Source: Emticicia sp037153985 (lineage in GTDB: Bacteria > Bacteroidota > Bacteroidia > Cytophagales > Spirosomataceae). Taken from it: 64,000 nucleotides of DNA. The position numbers and the translations under genes are program-made. A model generated the notes under the pieces. It made no database searches. It saw nothing but the letters and a program-made list of their open reading frames with translations, and was not told the DNA's origin. Numbering within the stretch: position 1 is the first letter of the stretch; each line of letters begins with the position of its first letter. Positions 9,677 to 18,619 of this stretch are shown here, piece after piece. The stretch covers positions 54,980-118,979 of the forward strand of contig NZ_JBBAYI010000014.1 of NCBI RefSeq assembly GCF_037153985.1, given 5' to 3'.

Positions 9677-9706
9677 TTGAAAACTAAATCTTATACCTTA
9701 TCTTTA
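9677..9706 (+). promoter_or_regulatory. Candidate promoter for the isomerase-Ldh operon
   Basis: TTG at 9677-9679, 19-base spacer, TATCTTTA at 9699-9706 (one mismatch to TAnnTTTG). It lies 50 bases before the ATG at 9757. Confidence 0.5.
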
Positions 9707-9756
9707 CCCCACTATCTTTTCATACAAAATTCAATTTTAACCATATTAAACTATCG

Positions 9757-10707
9757 ATGGAAACAAATAATATCTCTCGCAGAGGTCTATTAAAAAACTC
9801 ATTGGCTATTGGGGCTGGTCTGAGTCTTGGTATGCCCGAAGCAATGGCAGGTTCAAATAAAAAAGCTACTCATAACTTTAAATTCTGCCTTAATACAAGT
9901 ACTATCAGAGAGCAAAATCTGGGGTTGATGGGTGAAATAGAAACAGCCGCAAAAGCCGGATACGATGCCATTGAGATATGGGTAAGTACCGTAGAAAAGT
10001 ATGTTGAGCAGGGAGGAAACTTAAAAGATGTAAAAAAGAAAGCTGCCGATTTGGGTATTACCATTGAAGATGCCATAGGTTTTTCGAAGTGGATAGTTGA
10101 TGATGCCGGAGAAAGAACAAAGGCACTTGAACAAAACAAAAAAGAAATGGCCATGCTGGCCGAAATAGGGTGTAAGCGTATTGCTGCCCCACCATTTGGG
10201 GCTACTACCGGCAGTTTGATTAACTTACAGGCAGCCGCAGAAAGATATGGAAAACTACTCGAAGTTAGTGACCAATTTGGTGTGATACCTCAATTAGAAC
10301 TATGGGGGTTCTCGACTAATTTACATTTATTCGGAGAGGTTTTGTTTGTAGCCTCAGAAAGCGGCCACCCCAAAGCCTGCGTTTTACCTGACGTTTATCA
10401 CTTACACAAAGGTGGGTCTAACTTCAATAGCCTGAAAATGGTTAATGGGGCTTCTATTCACATGTTCCATGTAAACGACTACCCTTCCGAACCACCGCGC
10501 GAAACCATCAATGATAGTTATCGTGTACTACCCGGCGACGGCGTCGCACCTATGACACAGATACTACGCGATTTAAATAACAAAAAAACACCTATTGTGT
10601 TATCGCTCGAACTGTTCAATAAAGAATACTGGAAGATGGATGCACTTGTAGCTGCGAAACTGGGTTTATCAAAAATGAAGGCTTCTGTCGAAAAAGCCAT
10701 TGCCTGA
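9757..10707 (+). CDS. Exported sugar phosphate isomerase/epimerase-like TIM barrel
   Basis: 316-aa protein of the xylose-isomerase-like / hydroxypyruvate isomerase superfamily. A Tat-type signal is visible at the start (SRRGLLKNSLAIGAGLSLG), so the protein is probably exported folded. Likely metal ligands lie in QLELWG (near residue 185), LPDVYHLHKGG (near 210), the His of MFHVNDY and SLELFN near the end. The next gene starts 2 bases after the stop, so the pair is an operon. Substrate unknown; sugar or sugar-acid metabolism is inferred. Confidence 0.82.
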   Translation: METNNISRRGLLKNSLAIGAGLSLGMPEAMAGSNKKATHNFKFCLNTSTIREQNLGLMGEIETAAKAGYDAIEIWVSTVEKYVEQGGNLKDVKKKAADLGITIEDAIGFSKWIVDDAGERTKALEQNKKEMAMLAEIGCKRIAAPPFGATTGSLINLQAAAERYGKLLEVSDQFGVIPQLELWGFSTNLHLFGEVLFVASESGHPKACVLPDVYHLHKGGSNFNSLKMVNGASIHMFHVNDYPSEPPRETINDSYRVLPGDGVAPMTQILRDLNNKKTPIVLSLELFNKEYWKMDALVAAKLGLSKMKASVEKAIA

Positions 10708-10709
10708 TT

Positions 10710-11747
10710 ATGAAAAGTGCACAATCTCTGTTAGTGTTTAGCCAAAATGTGTTATGCAAGGCTGGCCTTGACACCGAAAAGGCTTTTCATACGGCCGATA
10801 TATTGCTAGAGGGTGAATTACTGGGGCATCGGACTCACGGTCTTCAACTTCTACCCTCTTATGTTGCTGAGCTGGAAAACAACACCATGGCCAAAACTGG
10901 TGAAGCTAAATTACTCAACGACATGGGTGCAGTATTGGCACTTGACGGCAACTATTTGCCCGGCCCGTGGCTTGTCAACAAAGCCATTGAAGAGGCTTGC
11001 AAACGTGCAAATCAGTTTGGAACAGCCATTGTAACTATCCAGAAATCACATCATATTGCCTGCTTGGCTGCTTATCTTGAAAAAGTAGCCAGACAAGGCT
11101 TCATGATTTTACTGGCCTGCTCTGACCCGCGTAACAAAACCGTTGCTCCTTTTGGGGGCTTAAATGGTACATATAGCCCTAATCCGTTAGCCGTAGGAAT
11201 TCCGACAGAATCAGCCCCACTCATGATTGATGTAAGTATGTCGGTTACCTCCAATGCACTGGTAGCACGCGCCCACCGTAATCAGGAACGCTTGCCTCAT
11301 AACTGGTTGCTAGATGCTCAGGGACAGGTTACTGACGACCCTGCTGCGTTTTTCGATACCCCTGCCGGCTCAATTCTGCCTTTAGGTGGACTCGATTCAG
11401 GTTACAAAGGTTTTGCATTAGGTTTATTGATAGAAGCCCTTACCAGTGCCTTAGGTGGCCACGGAAGGTCTGATAAACCTAGTCTTTGGGGGGCCTCTGT
11501 ATATATACAGATTATCAGTCCACAAGGCTTTGCCGGAGAGCAGGCCTTTAAAAAAGAAACAGAGTATTTCAAAAATCAATGTCTTTCTTCAAATCCTATC
11601 GACAGCAGTAGACCCGTACGTATGCCCGGTGAAAGAGGATTGGCCCTGAAGGAGCAACAACTAACCGAGGGCGTAAGCCTACTGGCCGAAACCGAAAATG
11701 CACTAATAGCTTTAGGAGAAAAATATGGACTCACCCTAGCCCGATAA
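10710..11747 (+). CDS. Ldh-family (malate/L-sulfolactate/ureidoglycolate-type) NAD(P) oxidoreductase
   Basis: 345-aa member of the type-2 malate/lactate dehydrogenase family (YlbC, AllD, ComC), unrelated to the Rossmann lactate dehydrogenases. Seen: HRTHGLQLLPSYV near residue 31, the SHHIACLAAYLE segment with the conserved His pair near 112, and FGGLNGTYSPNPLAVGIPT near 148, the usual cofactor region. Near full length. Coupled to the upstream TIM-barrel gene by a 2-base gap, so both probably serve one pathway for a 2-hydroxy acid or sugar acid. Substrate cannot be read from the sequence. Confidence 0.85.
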   Translation: MKSAQSLLVFSQNVLCKAGLDTEKAFHTADILLEGELLGHRTHGLQLLPSYVAELENNTMAKTGEAKLLNDMGAVLALDGNYLPGPWLVNKAIEEACKRANQFGTAIVTIQKSHHIACLAAYLEKVARQGFMILLACSDPRNKTVAPFGGLNGTYSPNPLAVGIPTESAPLMIDVSMSVTSNALVARAHRNQERLPHNWLLDAQGQVTDDPAAFFDTPAGSILPLGGLDSGYKGFALGLLIEALTSALGGHGRSDKPSLWGASVYIQIISPQGFAGEQAFKKETEYFKNQCLSSNPIDSSRPVRMPGERGLALKEQQLTEGVSLLAETENALIALGEKYGLTLAR

Positions 11748-11925
11748 AGTATAGAAACAGGGATTTTTTTCTACACAAAAACTGGCTTTGGTATCCGCTA
11801 ATAATCTTTCTGGGCAAATTGAGGAAATATTTTCCCACAAACATTATATCAAACCGCGGATTATTTTTTTATCAATCGTATATAGATACAAGCATTATAC
11901 AAAATCTACAAATATCAGATAAGAC

Positions 11926-12045
11926 ATGAATAATTTACTCAGAGGATTACTAGCAGGTTATGGCGCCAAAAAATTAGGTGGTGGTTGCTTCGGCACTATT
12001 ATAGTTTTTATTATTCTATGGGTCATTTTAGGGCAATGCAGCTAA
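11926..12045 (+). CDS. Small membrane protein, 39 aa
   Basis: Short frame not long enough for default gene calling. It encodes a basic N-terminus with GYGAKKLGGG and one strongly hydrophobic helix (FGTIIVFIILWVILG), ending in QCS. A perfect 44-bp palindrome follows 21 bases after the stop and could end its transcript. Composition and isolation between two well-supported genes argue for a real gene, but there is no recognisable family. Confidence 0.55.
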   Translation: MNNLLRGLLAGYGAKKLGGGCFGTIIVFIILWVILGQCS

Positions 12046-12066
12046 TCTGAATCAATAAGAACTTTA

Positions 12067-12110
12067 TACAAGGTTATACTTCATAAACGTTTATGAAGTA
12101 TAACCTTGTA
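12067..12110. repeat. 44-bp perfect palindrome
   Basis: 22-bp arms with no spacer, centred at AAACGTTT; left arm begins TACAAGGTTATACTTC. As RNA it would make a very stable hairpin, so it probably terminates or protects the small upstream transcript. There is no T-run directly after it, so a protein-binding or RNA-stability role is also possible. Confidence 0.75.
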
Positions 12111-12414
12111 GTGTTTATATATCTAGTACTATTGACGATTTAATCAATAATGTTAAAGCATAGTTTTTATATACAAAACGGGTTATCGTGCTGTGCATTT
12201 CATAAAGAGTTGTACTCAATCTGGGCAATTCCGTGGTAACAAACCTATTATTTCTTTCTTTTAAGCGGAACTGCCTTCACTCTGCCTATGATTTAACGCT
12301 ATAAGTACCTTTACATAAAAAAAACATGAATTACTTTGTGAGCAAACAGAAAAGTTCTATTTTGCAAGACTAATCAAGTCAAACAACTACACTTTATTAT
12401 TATTAAAATTTAAA
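12111..12414 (+). other. Non-coding region before the Ter module
   Basis: No gene seen. A near-consensus promoter may lie at its right end: TTTG at 12335-12338, 19-base gap, TATTTTG at 12358-12364 (one base short of TAnnTTTG), about 50 bases before terD. Confidence 0.4.
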
Positions 12415-12990
12415 ATGGCTATAACTCTAACCAAAGGACAAAAAATTGACATAGGCTTATCTAAAATTAGTGTCGGACTAGGCTGGAACCCAAATGAAGG
12501 TACAGGGCACGACTTTGACTTAGATGCTTCAGCTTTTATGATTGATGCCAACCGACTTATTCCCAAAGAAGAATTCTTCGTTTTTTATGGCAATATTGAT
12601 TCGCCCGATGGAGCGTTACATCACACAGGAGATGACCCTACCGGAGGAAACAGTGATACTGGAGATGACGAAACCATTATGGTAGATTTAACTAAAGTCG
12701 ACCCATCTGTGACTGAAATTTTATTTGTTGTTACTATCCATGAAGGTGTAGCAAGAAGACAAAACTTCGGACAAGTGAGAAACTCATATATCCGTATCGT
12801 TGACGACGCAAATGGAGCAGAAATAGCTAAATATGAATTAGGTGAAGATTTCTCTATCGAAACCGGAGTCGAATTCGGCAGGCTATATAAACGTGACTCA
12901 AAATGGAGATTCGAAGCCTCAGGAATTGGATATAAAGAAGATCTGGCCTTTTTCCTTTCAAAGTATTTCAAAGGGCAAATTATATCATAA
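12415..12990 (+). CDS. terD: TerD family protein (first copy)
   Basis: 191-aa protein of the TerD/CABP family, which binds calcium and takes part in tellurite, phage and colicin stress phenotypes. It begins with LTKGQKIDIG and has the Asp-rich metal loops HDFDLDASAF (near residue 30) and GDDPTGG...GDDETI (near residue 68-85), then the RRQNFGQVRNSYIRI signature. Full length. First gene of the Ter module; 363 bases separate it from the next gene, so it may have its own transcript. Confidence 0.93.
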   Translation: MAITLTKGQKIDIGLSKISVGLGWNPNEGTGHDFDLDASAFMIDANRLIPKEEFFVFYGNIDSPDGALHHTGDDPTGGNSDTGDDETIMVDLTKVDPSVTEILFVVTIHEGVARRQNFGQVRNSYIRIVDDANGAEIAKYELGEDFSIETGVEFGRLYKRDSKWRFEASGIGYKEDLAFFLSKYFKGQIIS

Positions 12991-13353
12991 ATACCAGTCG
13001 GATTTTACAAAGTTGTGCTAAAAGAGTAGTTACCTACTAGCAAAAAAATTTATATTAATTCGTAATATCATGTTTTTCTAACGCATTTTAGTCTTTGATA
13101 TACAAAATTATGTATTCGGACGTTATTGCTGTTGATGATTTAGGTTAGTGAACCTGATATTATGCTTATGATACTAAAAAAGTAAAATACCCCTTCTGTA
13201 TAGCCATTAACGCATTAACAATTCAGCAAACGAATAGCTTGCCGGCACCGTGCATTGCATTAAAATAACTTACTAATATCCGCATTCTTTATTATAAAAC
13301 TATTGAAGACACCACTCATAACTAATATTAATTGAGTTAATCTCTTTTATGAA
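12991..13353 (+). other. Non-coding region between terD and the HAD gene
   Basis: 363 AT-rich bases. No frame longer than about a dozen codons, no clear hairpin and no consensus promoter were seen. Confidence 0.5.
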
Positions 13354-14052
13354 ATGTATTTTTATAAACATTACTCTTTTGACCTTTGGCTAACGCTCAT
13401 CAAATCGAATCCTGAGTTTAAAAAGCAAAGAGCAGTTTTTTTTCATAAGCATTTGAATGCCAAGAAAAAAACCATCGAAGAAGTACAGCAAGTAATCAGG
13501 CAGGTTGATGTCATGTGTAATTTCATTAATGAAAAAACAGGCAGAAACATTGCTTCTGACGAAATGTACCTGATGGTTATTCATCAGTTAAATAACTATG
13601 AACCCACTTTTTCTGACTTAGATATGCTTTGGCTTCAAAAAGAAATGGAAAACCTTTTTTTGCATTTCCTGCCTTTCGTATATAGCAACGAAACTTACAG
13701 TACTCTTGACCACATAAAACAGCATCAGGAAAGTACCATAGGTATATTAAGCAATACTGCATTTATTGAAGGCAAAACCCTGCGTAAAGTTTTACCTGAA
13801 CTTAAACTGGCGCAGTACTTTGATTTTCAGTTATATTCTGACGAAACTGGTTTATCAAAACCCAATAAAAGTTTTTTTGAATTGATGATAAAAACAGCAT
13901 CGGCAGAGCGCGCTGAAAAAGCTATTCAGCTTAATGAAATTTTACACATAGGCGATAATCCGATTGCAGACATCGACGGAGGGGCTTCTGTTGGAATAAA
14001 CGTATTTCAGATTAACTCAAATAGTTTTACCATTAAGCACATACTCAATTAA
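13354..14052 (+). CDS. HAD-family hydrolase of the Ter cluster
   Basis: 232-aa haloacid-dehalogenase fold enzyme. Motif I is FDLWLTL near residue 9 (nucleophile Asp kept, second Asp replaced by Trp, as in dehalogenase-type members); motif II is GILSNTAF near 131; the LSKPNKSFFE Lys region is near 168; motif III/IV is HIGDNPIADIDGG near 197. Directly abuts the phosphoribosyltransferase gene (stop followed by ATG). HAD and PRTase genes are known companions of TerD and have been proposed to make or modify a nucleotide-like molecule. Substrate unknown. Confidence 0.85.
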   Translation: MYFYKHYSFDLWLTLIKSNPEFKKQRAVFFHKHLNAKKKTIEEVQQVIRQVDVMCNFINEKTGRNIASDEMYLMVIHQLNNYEPTFSDLDMLWLQKEMENLFLHFLPFVYSNETYSTLDHIKQHQESTIGILSNTAFIEGKTLRKVLPELKLAQYFDFQLYSDETGLSKPNKSFFELMIKTASAERAEKAIQLNEILHIGDNPIADIDGGASVGINVFQINSNSFTIKHILN

Positions 14053-14883
14053 ATGATTCACACATTTTCTTTACATAAAATTTCAGACGAAGCAAATTTC
14101 GGTTTTTCACCAACTGAATATAGCAAATTCAAATTCGGAGATGAATACATTGCCAAGAAATTTGGTAATCATCTGGCCGAAGGACTGATTCATAATTTGC
14201 CTCACTTAAAAGAATTTGACAAACCCATAGTTGTTATTTCGAGCCCTTATGCTTTTATACCTACGGCAACATTCGCGCTAAAAAACCAATTTACATTCAC
14301 CTTAAACCGTTGGCTGGTCGAAAACAAGATGAAAGTAATACAGGAGGCTAAAGTACAACGTACTGTAACTTATAAAGAAGACTACGGAGAGCTTAATGCC
14401 CAACAAAGGTTTGATTTGATAAAAAATGACACATTTCATATCGACAAAGATTTTCTGAAAGGGAAAATTCTTTTTTTCCTTGATGACATACGTATTACAG
14501 GAAGCCATGAAATGATGATAAAAAAAATGTTGGAGGCATTTCAGTTAAGCAACGAAACCTACTTGTTATACTTTGCCGAACTGGTTAATAAGGATATACA
14601 CCCTAACATTGAAAACTACTTAAATTATTATGCCGTCAAATCAATATTTGACCTGAACACAATAATCAAGAGTAATCATTTTGCTATTAATACCCGAATT
14701 GTCAAATATATTCTCAATTCAGAGCCAGTATTATTTAACCTTTTTATTCAGGAGCAAACCGAAAACTTTATTAGCCTGCTTTATGACATGGCTATTGGCA
14801 ATGAATACCATACCATTGAGGCTTATCAGCAAAACTTGCATTATCTGAAAACATTATTACAGGAGTATCATAAAATATCTTAA
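14053..14883 (+). CDS. Ter-associated phosphoribosyltransferase-like protein
   Basis: 276 aa. The PRPP-binding motif is ILFFLDDIRITGSHE near residue 138 (two Asp, then TG), typical of PRTase folds. The N-terminus (FGFSPTEYSKFKFGD) matches proteins that accompany TerD in other genomes. Coupled without a gap to the HAD gene and 2 bases before the second terD. Likely transfers or cleaves a phosphoribosyl group on an unknown base; this is inferred from the motif and context. Confidence 0.78.
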   Translation: MIHTFSLHKISDEANFGFSPTEYSKFKFGDEYIAKKFGNHLAEGLIHNLPHLKEFDKPIVVISSPYAFIPTATFALKNQFTFTLNRWLVENKMKVIQEAKVQRTVTYKEDYGELNAQQRFDLIKNDTFHIDKDFLKGKILFFLDDIRITGSHEMMIKKMLEAFQLSNETYLLYFAELVNKDIHPNIENYLNYYAVKSIFDLNTIIKSNHFAINTRIVKYILNSEPVLFNLFIQEQTENFISLLYDMAIGNEYHTIEAYQQNLHYLKTLLQEYHKIS

Positions 14884-14885
14884 TT

Positions 14886-15437
14886 ATGGCTATCAACTTA
14901 CAAAAAGGACAAAGACAAAACATTAATGCGCCAAAGTTTACTGTGGGGCTTGGCTGGGACACAAACAACTCTACTACGGGTTCAAGTTTTGACCTTGACG
15001 CATCGGTATTTATATTGGGCGAAAACAAAAAACTAATCAGCGACGAATACTTTGTATTCTTCAATAACCTTGTTTCACCACAAGGCGAGGTAACGCATTC
15101 TGGGGATAACCTTACGGGCAATGGCGACGGTGACGATGAGCAAATACATATCGACTTATCAAAAATACATCCACAAGCTACTGAGATTTGTATTGTAATT
15201 ACCATTTATGATGCCGAAGCCAGACGACAAAATTTCGGGCAAGTAAGAAATTCCTACATCAGAATCTTTGACAATAACAATAATGAAATTCTGAAATATG
15301 AACTTGAAGAAGATTTTTCGGTAGAAACAGCCGTGGAATTCGGACGCGTTTACAAAAGAAATGATGAGTGGAAATTTGAAGCCGTAGGCATGGGTATGAA
15401 AGGCGGGCTGGAAGACTTCTTAAAGAAATATAACTAA
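14886..15437 (+). CDS. terD: TerD family protein (second copy)
   Basis: 183 aa, closely similar to the first TerD. The calcium loops are SSFDLDASVF near residue 36 and GDNLTGNGDGDDEQI near residue 75, and the RRQNFGQVRNSYIRIFD stretch is identical in layout. Starts 2 bases after the PRTase stop, so translation is probably coupled. Confidence 0.93.
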   Translation: MAINLQKGQRQNINAPKFTVGLGWDTNNSTTGSSFDLDASVFILGENKKLISDEYFVFFNNLVSPQGEVTHSGDNLTGNGDGDDEQIHIDLSKIHPQATEICIVITIYDAEARRQNFGQVRNSYIRIFDNNNNEILKYELEEDFSVETAVEFGRVYKRNDEWKFEAVGMGMKGGLEDFLKKYN

Positions 15438-15479
15438 TATTTGAAAACAACATAACTAATAACTTAATCATTACAGTTT

Positions 15480-16139
15480 ATGGCAATTAATTTAACAAAA
15501 GGACAACGTATTGACCTCAGAAAAGAAAATGGCACTACACTCACTAACTTTTGTGTAGGGGTAAACTGGGGAGCAATAGAAACAAAAGCATTTTTTGGGC
15601 TATCTAAAAATGTACAGACCATTGACCTTGACTTGAGCTGCATATTGGTTGATGCACAGAATAACCTTTGTGACCACCTTTATTCTCCTTTATACAGAGT
15701 AGATGTACTTCAACAGTTTGGCTTACCAAAAGGCAAATTGGCCTCAGTTGATGGCGCTTTAAGACATACAGGCGATGACCTCAAAGGTGATACCGGTGGT
15801 GATGACGGCCTAGATAACGAAATTATAACTGTTGATTTATCAAAGATTTCACCTAATGTAGCCCAAATTTTCTTTTTCCTTAACAATGCCGGAAAAGAAG
15901 ACTTTTCGCAAATTCCATATTCAAAAATACGTATGTATGAGGGTACTCCTACTCATGTAAAAGAAGTATTTGCCTCTTACAATGTAAGTGCAGAAGGGCA
16001 ATATACAGGCAAAAGGTCAATTATTATGGGTAAACTATATAAAAAAGGTGCAGAATGGAAATTTAATGCCATTGGCGACCCAACAGATGATATCTTTTTA
16101 GGGCAGACAATTCATAGAATTGTGAAAAACTATTTATAA
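15480..16139 (+). CDS. Divergent TerD-like protein (third copy)
   Basis: 219 aa. Keeps the N-terminal LTKGQRIDL, an IDLDLSCILVD strand and the acidic loop HTGDDLKGDTGGDDGLDNE, but has a long insertion (about residues 60-80) and lacks the RRQNFGQVRNSY signature of the other two copies; the end carries a family-like GKLYKKGAEWKFNAIG. Closest to the TerZ/TerX-like subfamily. It probably still binds metal and may bring a distinct partner surface. Confidence 0.85.
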   Translation: MAINLTKGQRIDLRKENGTTLTNFCVGVNWGAIETKAFFGLSKNVQTIDLDLSCILVDAQNNLCDHLYSPLYRVDVLQQFGLPKGKLASVDGALRHTGDDLKGDTGGDDGLDNEIITVDLSKISPNVAQIFFFLNNAGKEDFSQIPYSKIRMYEGTPTHVKEVFASYNVSAEGQYTGKRSIIMGKLYKKGAEWKFNAIGDPTDDIFLGQTIHRIVKNYL

Positions 16140-16173
16140 AATCCTCCTTTTATTATTTATAATCTTAAATTTT

Positions 16174-16620
16174 ATGTCTGTTCAAATTAATAACATCGAA
16201 AACCTTACCGTTGCCCAAATAAAATCATTGGTTAATCAGGGCGGAAAATTTGTATATTTCCCCTATACAGTTTCCATTATAGTCATGACCTTCCAACGAA
16301 ATTCAGACATTTATTTTATCAGACCTGGTGAAAGTTCTTTGAAACATTCGGGAGGGTATATTGCAGCCAATCTTTTATTAGGTTGGTGGGGAATTCCGTG
16401 GGGGCCTATCCATACTTTAGGTGCTGCATTTTCTCATATAAGAGGAGGCAAAGACATTACTGGAGAAGTCATGACACACCTGATTCAGAATGACCCCGAC
16501 GCAGCTACTAATACTTACAACATTCCAGATAATAATAGTACTGCTCCACAAAATGGGCCTTCCAACTATAATATTCCGGGAAGCAACAACTCATCAAATT
16601 CTCCATATAATATTCAATAA
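16174..16620 (+). CDS. Unrecognised Ter-cluster protein with Asn-rich tail
   Basis: 148 aa, not recognised. The first 110 residues look folded: GGKFVYFPYTVSIIVMTF, then a hydrophobic segment (AANLLLGWWGIPWGPIHTL) that may be one membrane helix or a hairpin. The tail (from about 110) is Asn/Ser/Pro-rich with three copies of a YNI motif (YNIPDNN, YNIPGSN, YNIQ), probably a flexible peptide that a partner binds. It sits 34 bases after the third TerD and 3 bases before the first vWA gene, so it belongs to the module. Confidence 0.7.
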   Translation: MSVQINNIENLTVAQIKSLVNQGGKFVYFPYTVSIIVMTFQRNSDIYFIRPGESSLKHSGGYIAANLLLGWWGIPWGPIHTLGAAFSHIRGGKDITGEVMTHLIQNDPDAATNTYNIPDNNSTAPQNGPSNYNIPGSNNSSNSPYNIQ

Positions 16621-16623
16621 GTT

Positions 16624-17262
16624 ATGAGAAGATTACCAGTCTATCTATTATTAGATGTTTCGGGTTCAATGAACGGCGAGCCTATCGAAGCCGTAAAAAA
16701 TGGCGTTCAGATAATGATAAGCTCTTTACGCCAAAACCCGCAAGCTATCGAAACTGCCTTTATCAGTATTATAACATTTGATAGTTCGGCCAGACAAATT
16801 GTACCACTTACTGACCTTGCTTCATTTCAGATGGCTGAGATAAGAGCCAGCGGAACCACCGCACTCGGAGAAGCACTCAAGCTCGTAAGTATGTGTATTG
16901 AAAACGAAGTTGCCAAAACAACTACTGAAAGCAAAGGTGACTGGAAACCGCTGGTATTTATCATGACCGACGGGATTCCGACAGATAACTGGCAAGCTGG
17001 GCTTGCCGAATTTCGTAAACAGAAAATAGGTTTTACTGTTGCCTGTGCCGCCGGCAGTGGAGCCGACACAACCATTTTAAAACAAATTACTGATAACGTT
17101 GTAAGCCTTGATACAGCTGACGGCCAGAGTATAAGCAAGTTTTTCCAATGGGTAACTGCTTCAATTGGGGTTTCGTCTACAAAAGTCGAAGATGCAGGCA
17201 AAGAAGTTAGTGGCATGAAAGAGTTACCCCCTCCGCCTGCCGAATTAAATATTGTAGTTTAA
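16624..17262 (+). CDS. TerY-like vWA domain protein (first)
   Basis: 212 aa, one von Willebrand A domain. All MIDAS metal-site elements are present: DVSGS near residue 11, the Thr of SGTTALGEA near 78, and the Asp of MTDGIPTD near 118. Ends in a Pro-rich tail (LPPPPAELNIVV) shared with the next copy. TerY proteins are thought to bring the kinase/phosphatase pair and TerD proteins together. Encoded in a run of four vWA genes. Confidence 0.88.
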   Translation: MRRLPVYLLLDVSGSMNGEPIEAVKNGVQIMISSLRQNPQAIETAFISIITFDSSARQIVPLTDLASFQMAEIRASGTTALGEALKLVSMCIENEVAKTTTESKGDWKPLVFIMTDGIPTDNWQAGLAEFRKQKIGFTVACAAGSGADTTILKQITDNVVSLDTADGQSISKFFQWVTASIGVSSTKVEDAGKEVSGMKELPPPPAELNIVV

Positions 17263-17284
17263 TAGCGTATCCCTTTAAATATTA

Positions 17285-17920
17285 ATGAGAAGACTCCCAG
17301 TTTATTTTTTATTAGATACATCGGGTTCAATGTATGGTGAACCCATTCAGGCATTGAACAATGCGTTAGCGGGAATGCTTAACACACTGAGGTCGGACCC
17401 TCAGGCGTTAGATTCTCTCTGGATATGTATGATTACCTTCGATAGAGAGGTGCAGGAGATAGTGCCACTAACCGAACTGGTTTCTTTTAAACTTCCTGAA
17501 ATTGTATGCCCTCAAAGTGGCCCTACACACACAGGTAAAGCATTAGAACTACTTTATGACAAAGTAAAAAGAGATGTGATTAAAAGCACGCCTACACAAA
17601 AGGGAGACTGGAAGCCATTATTGTTTTTATTTACTGATGGCAAACCTAACGACCTTATGCTGTATCGGGAGATGACCCCGAAAATAAAATCGTTAAACTT
17701 TGGTGCTATTGTTTGCTGTGCAGCCGGACCATTGGCCGACGACAGCCTGTTAAAAGAATTAACGCCCGACGTGGTTCATCTCGATAACGCCGACAGCACA
17801 ACTCTGAAACAGTTTTTCAAATGGGTTTCTGAAACCATTGAGCAAGGAAACCGAACGCAAGGTACCGGCGAAAGTGTTTCGCTGCCTCCGCCACCTAGCG
17901 AAATAAACCTTGTTATTTAA
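17285..17920 (+). CDS. TerY-like vWA domain protein (second)
   Basis: 211 aa, paralogue of the preceding gene. MIDAS residues are intact: DTSGS near residue 11, Thr in GPTHTGKAL near 79, and FTDGKPND near 117. Shares the closing LPPPPSEINLVI tail with the first copy, which looks like a docking peptide. 22 bases after the first vWA gene. Confidence 0.88.
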   Translation: MRRLPVYFLLDTSGSMYGEPIQALNNALAGMLNTLRSDPQALDSLWICMITFDREVQEIVPLTELVSFKLPEIVCPQSGPTHTGKALELLYDKVKRDVIKSTPTQKGDWKPLLFLFTDGKPNDLMLYREMTPKIKSLNFGAIVCCAAGPLADDSLLKELTPDVVHLDNADSTTLKQFFKWVSETIEQGNRTQGTGESVSLPPPPSEINLVI

Positions 17921-17982
17921 GTTCGCCTGTATTTGGTAGCAATGCTATATCTATTAATAAAAGACAATTGAATAATACAGTT

Positions 17983-18555
17983 ATGGACAAGGCTAAGTCT
18001 GACGTAAAAAAGACGAAATCGCACATATATTTTCTGGTTGATACCTCAAGATACATGATAGGTCAACCCATCAGAAAAGTAGAAGAGCTAATCAGAACCA
18101 GCATGATGGCTTCTGACGAAAACCTGTATTATTCAATTATCACCTTCGGAAACTCACTGGTTAAAGTTTATTTACCTACAACACCAGTAGCTGAAACAGG
18201 CTTGTTACAGATTCAGTTTGGTTGTTCGCAAGAAAGACGCTTGGTTGCTTGTATAGATTTGATAATGACCGAGGTCGAAAACGAAACTTCCACAACGCAT
18301 AACCAAACCCAGCAAAGTGTTTTTATTTTTACTGGCGGCTTTCCTGAAGCCGAGTTTACAGAAAAGCAACTTGCTTTTTTACGAAATGATTTTCAGGAAG
18401 ATGCAAACAAATTGGTTAATGTATTTCTGGTTTTATTCGATAACGACTATCTGAGGAAAAGATATTCGCTTTTTTTCAGAGAAGAACAAATACTGAACAT
18501 CGAAAATATAAGCCAGATAAAAGAAGTTCATGATTCTATTTCCAAGATTTTTTAA
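17983..18555 (+). CDS. Degenerate vWA domain protein (third)
   Basis: 190 aa with vWA fold features but a destroyed metal site: DTSRYM replaces DxSxS, the middle Thr element reads QERRLVACI, and the final Asp motif is FTGGFPEA (Asp to Gly). It also lacks the Pro-rich tail of the first two. A TTG at 17968 could start it 5 codons earlier; the ATG at 17983 is preferred. Kept open over full length, so it probably has a structural or regulatory role rather than being a pseudogene; this is inference. Confidence 0.75.
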   Translation: MDKAKSDVKKTKSHIYFLVDTSRYMIGQPIRKVEELIRTSMMASDENLYYSIITFGNSLVKVYLPTTPVAETGLLQIQFGCSQERRLVACIDLIMTEVENETSTTHNQTQQSVFIFTGGFPEAEFTEKQLAFLRNDFQEDANKLVNVFLVLFDNDYLRKRYSLFFREEQILNIENISQIKEVHDSISKIF

Positions 18556-18619
18556 TAATTAGTTAAATAAAGACCTAATTAAAAAAAATGATTTTAATGT
18601 AACCCGAGCAAGATATTTT

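Noticed and set aside
9563..9793. 76-aa plus-strand frame after the tetR operon
   Set aside because: Starts inside the terminator region, ends inside the signal peptide of the next gene, and has no domain.
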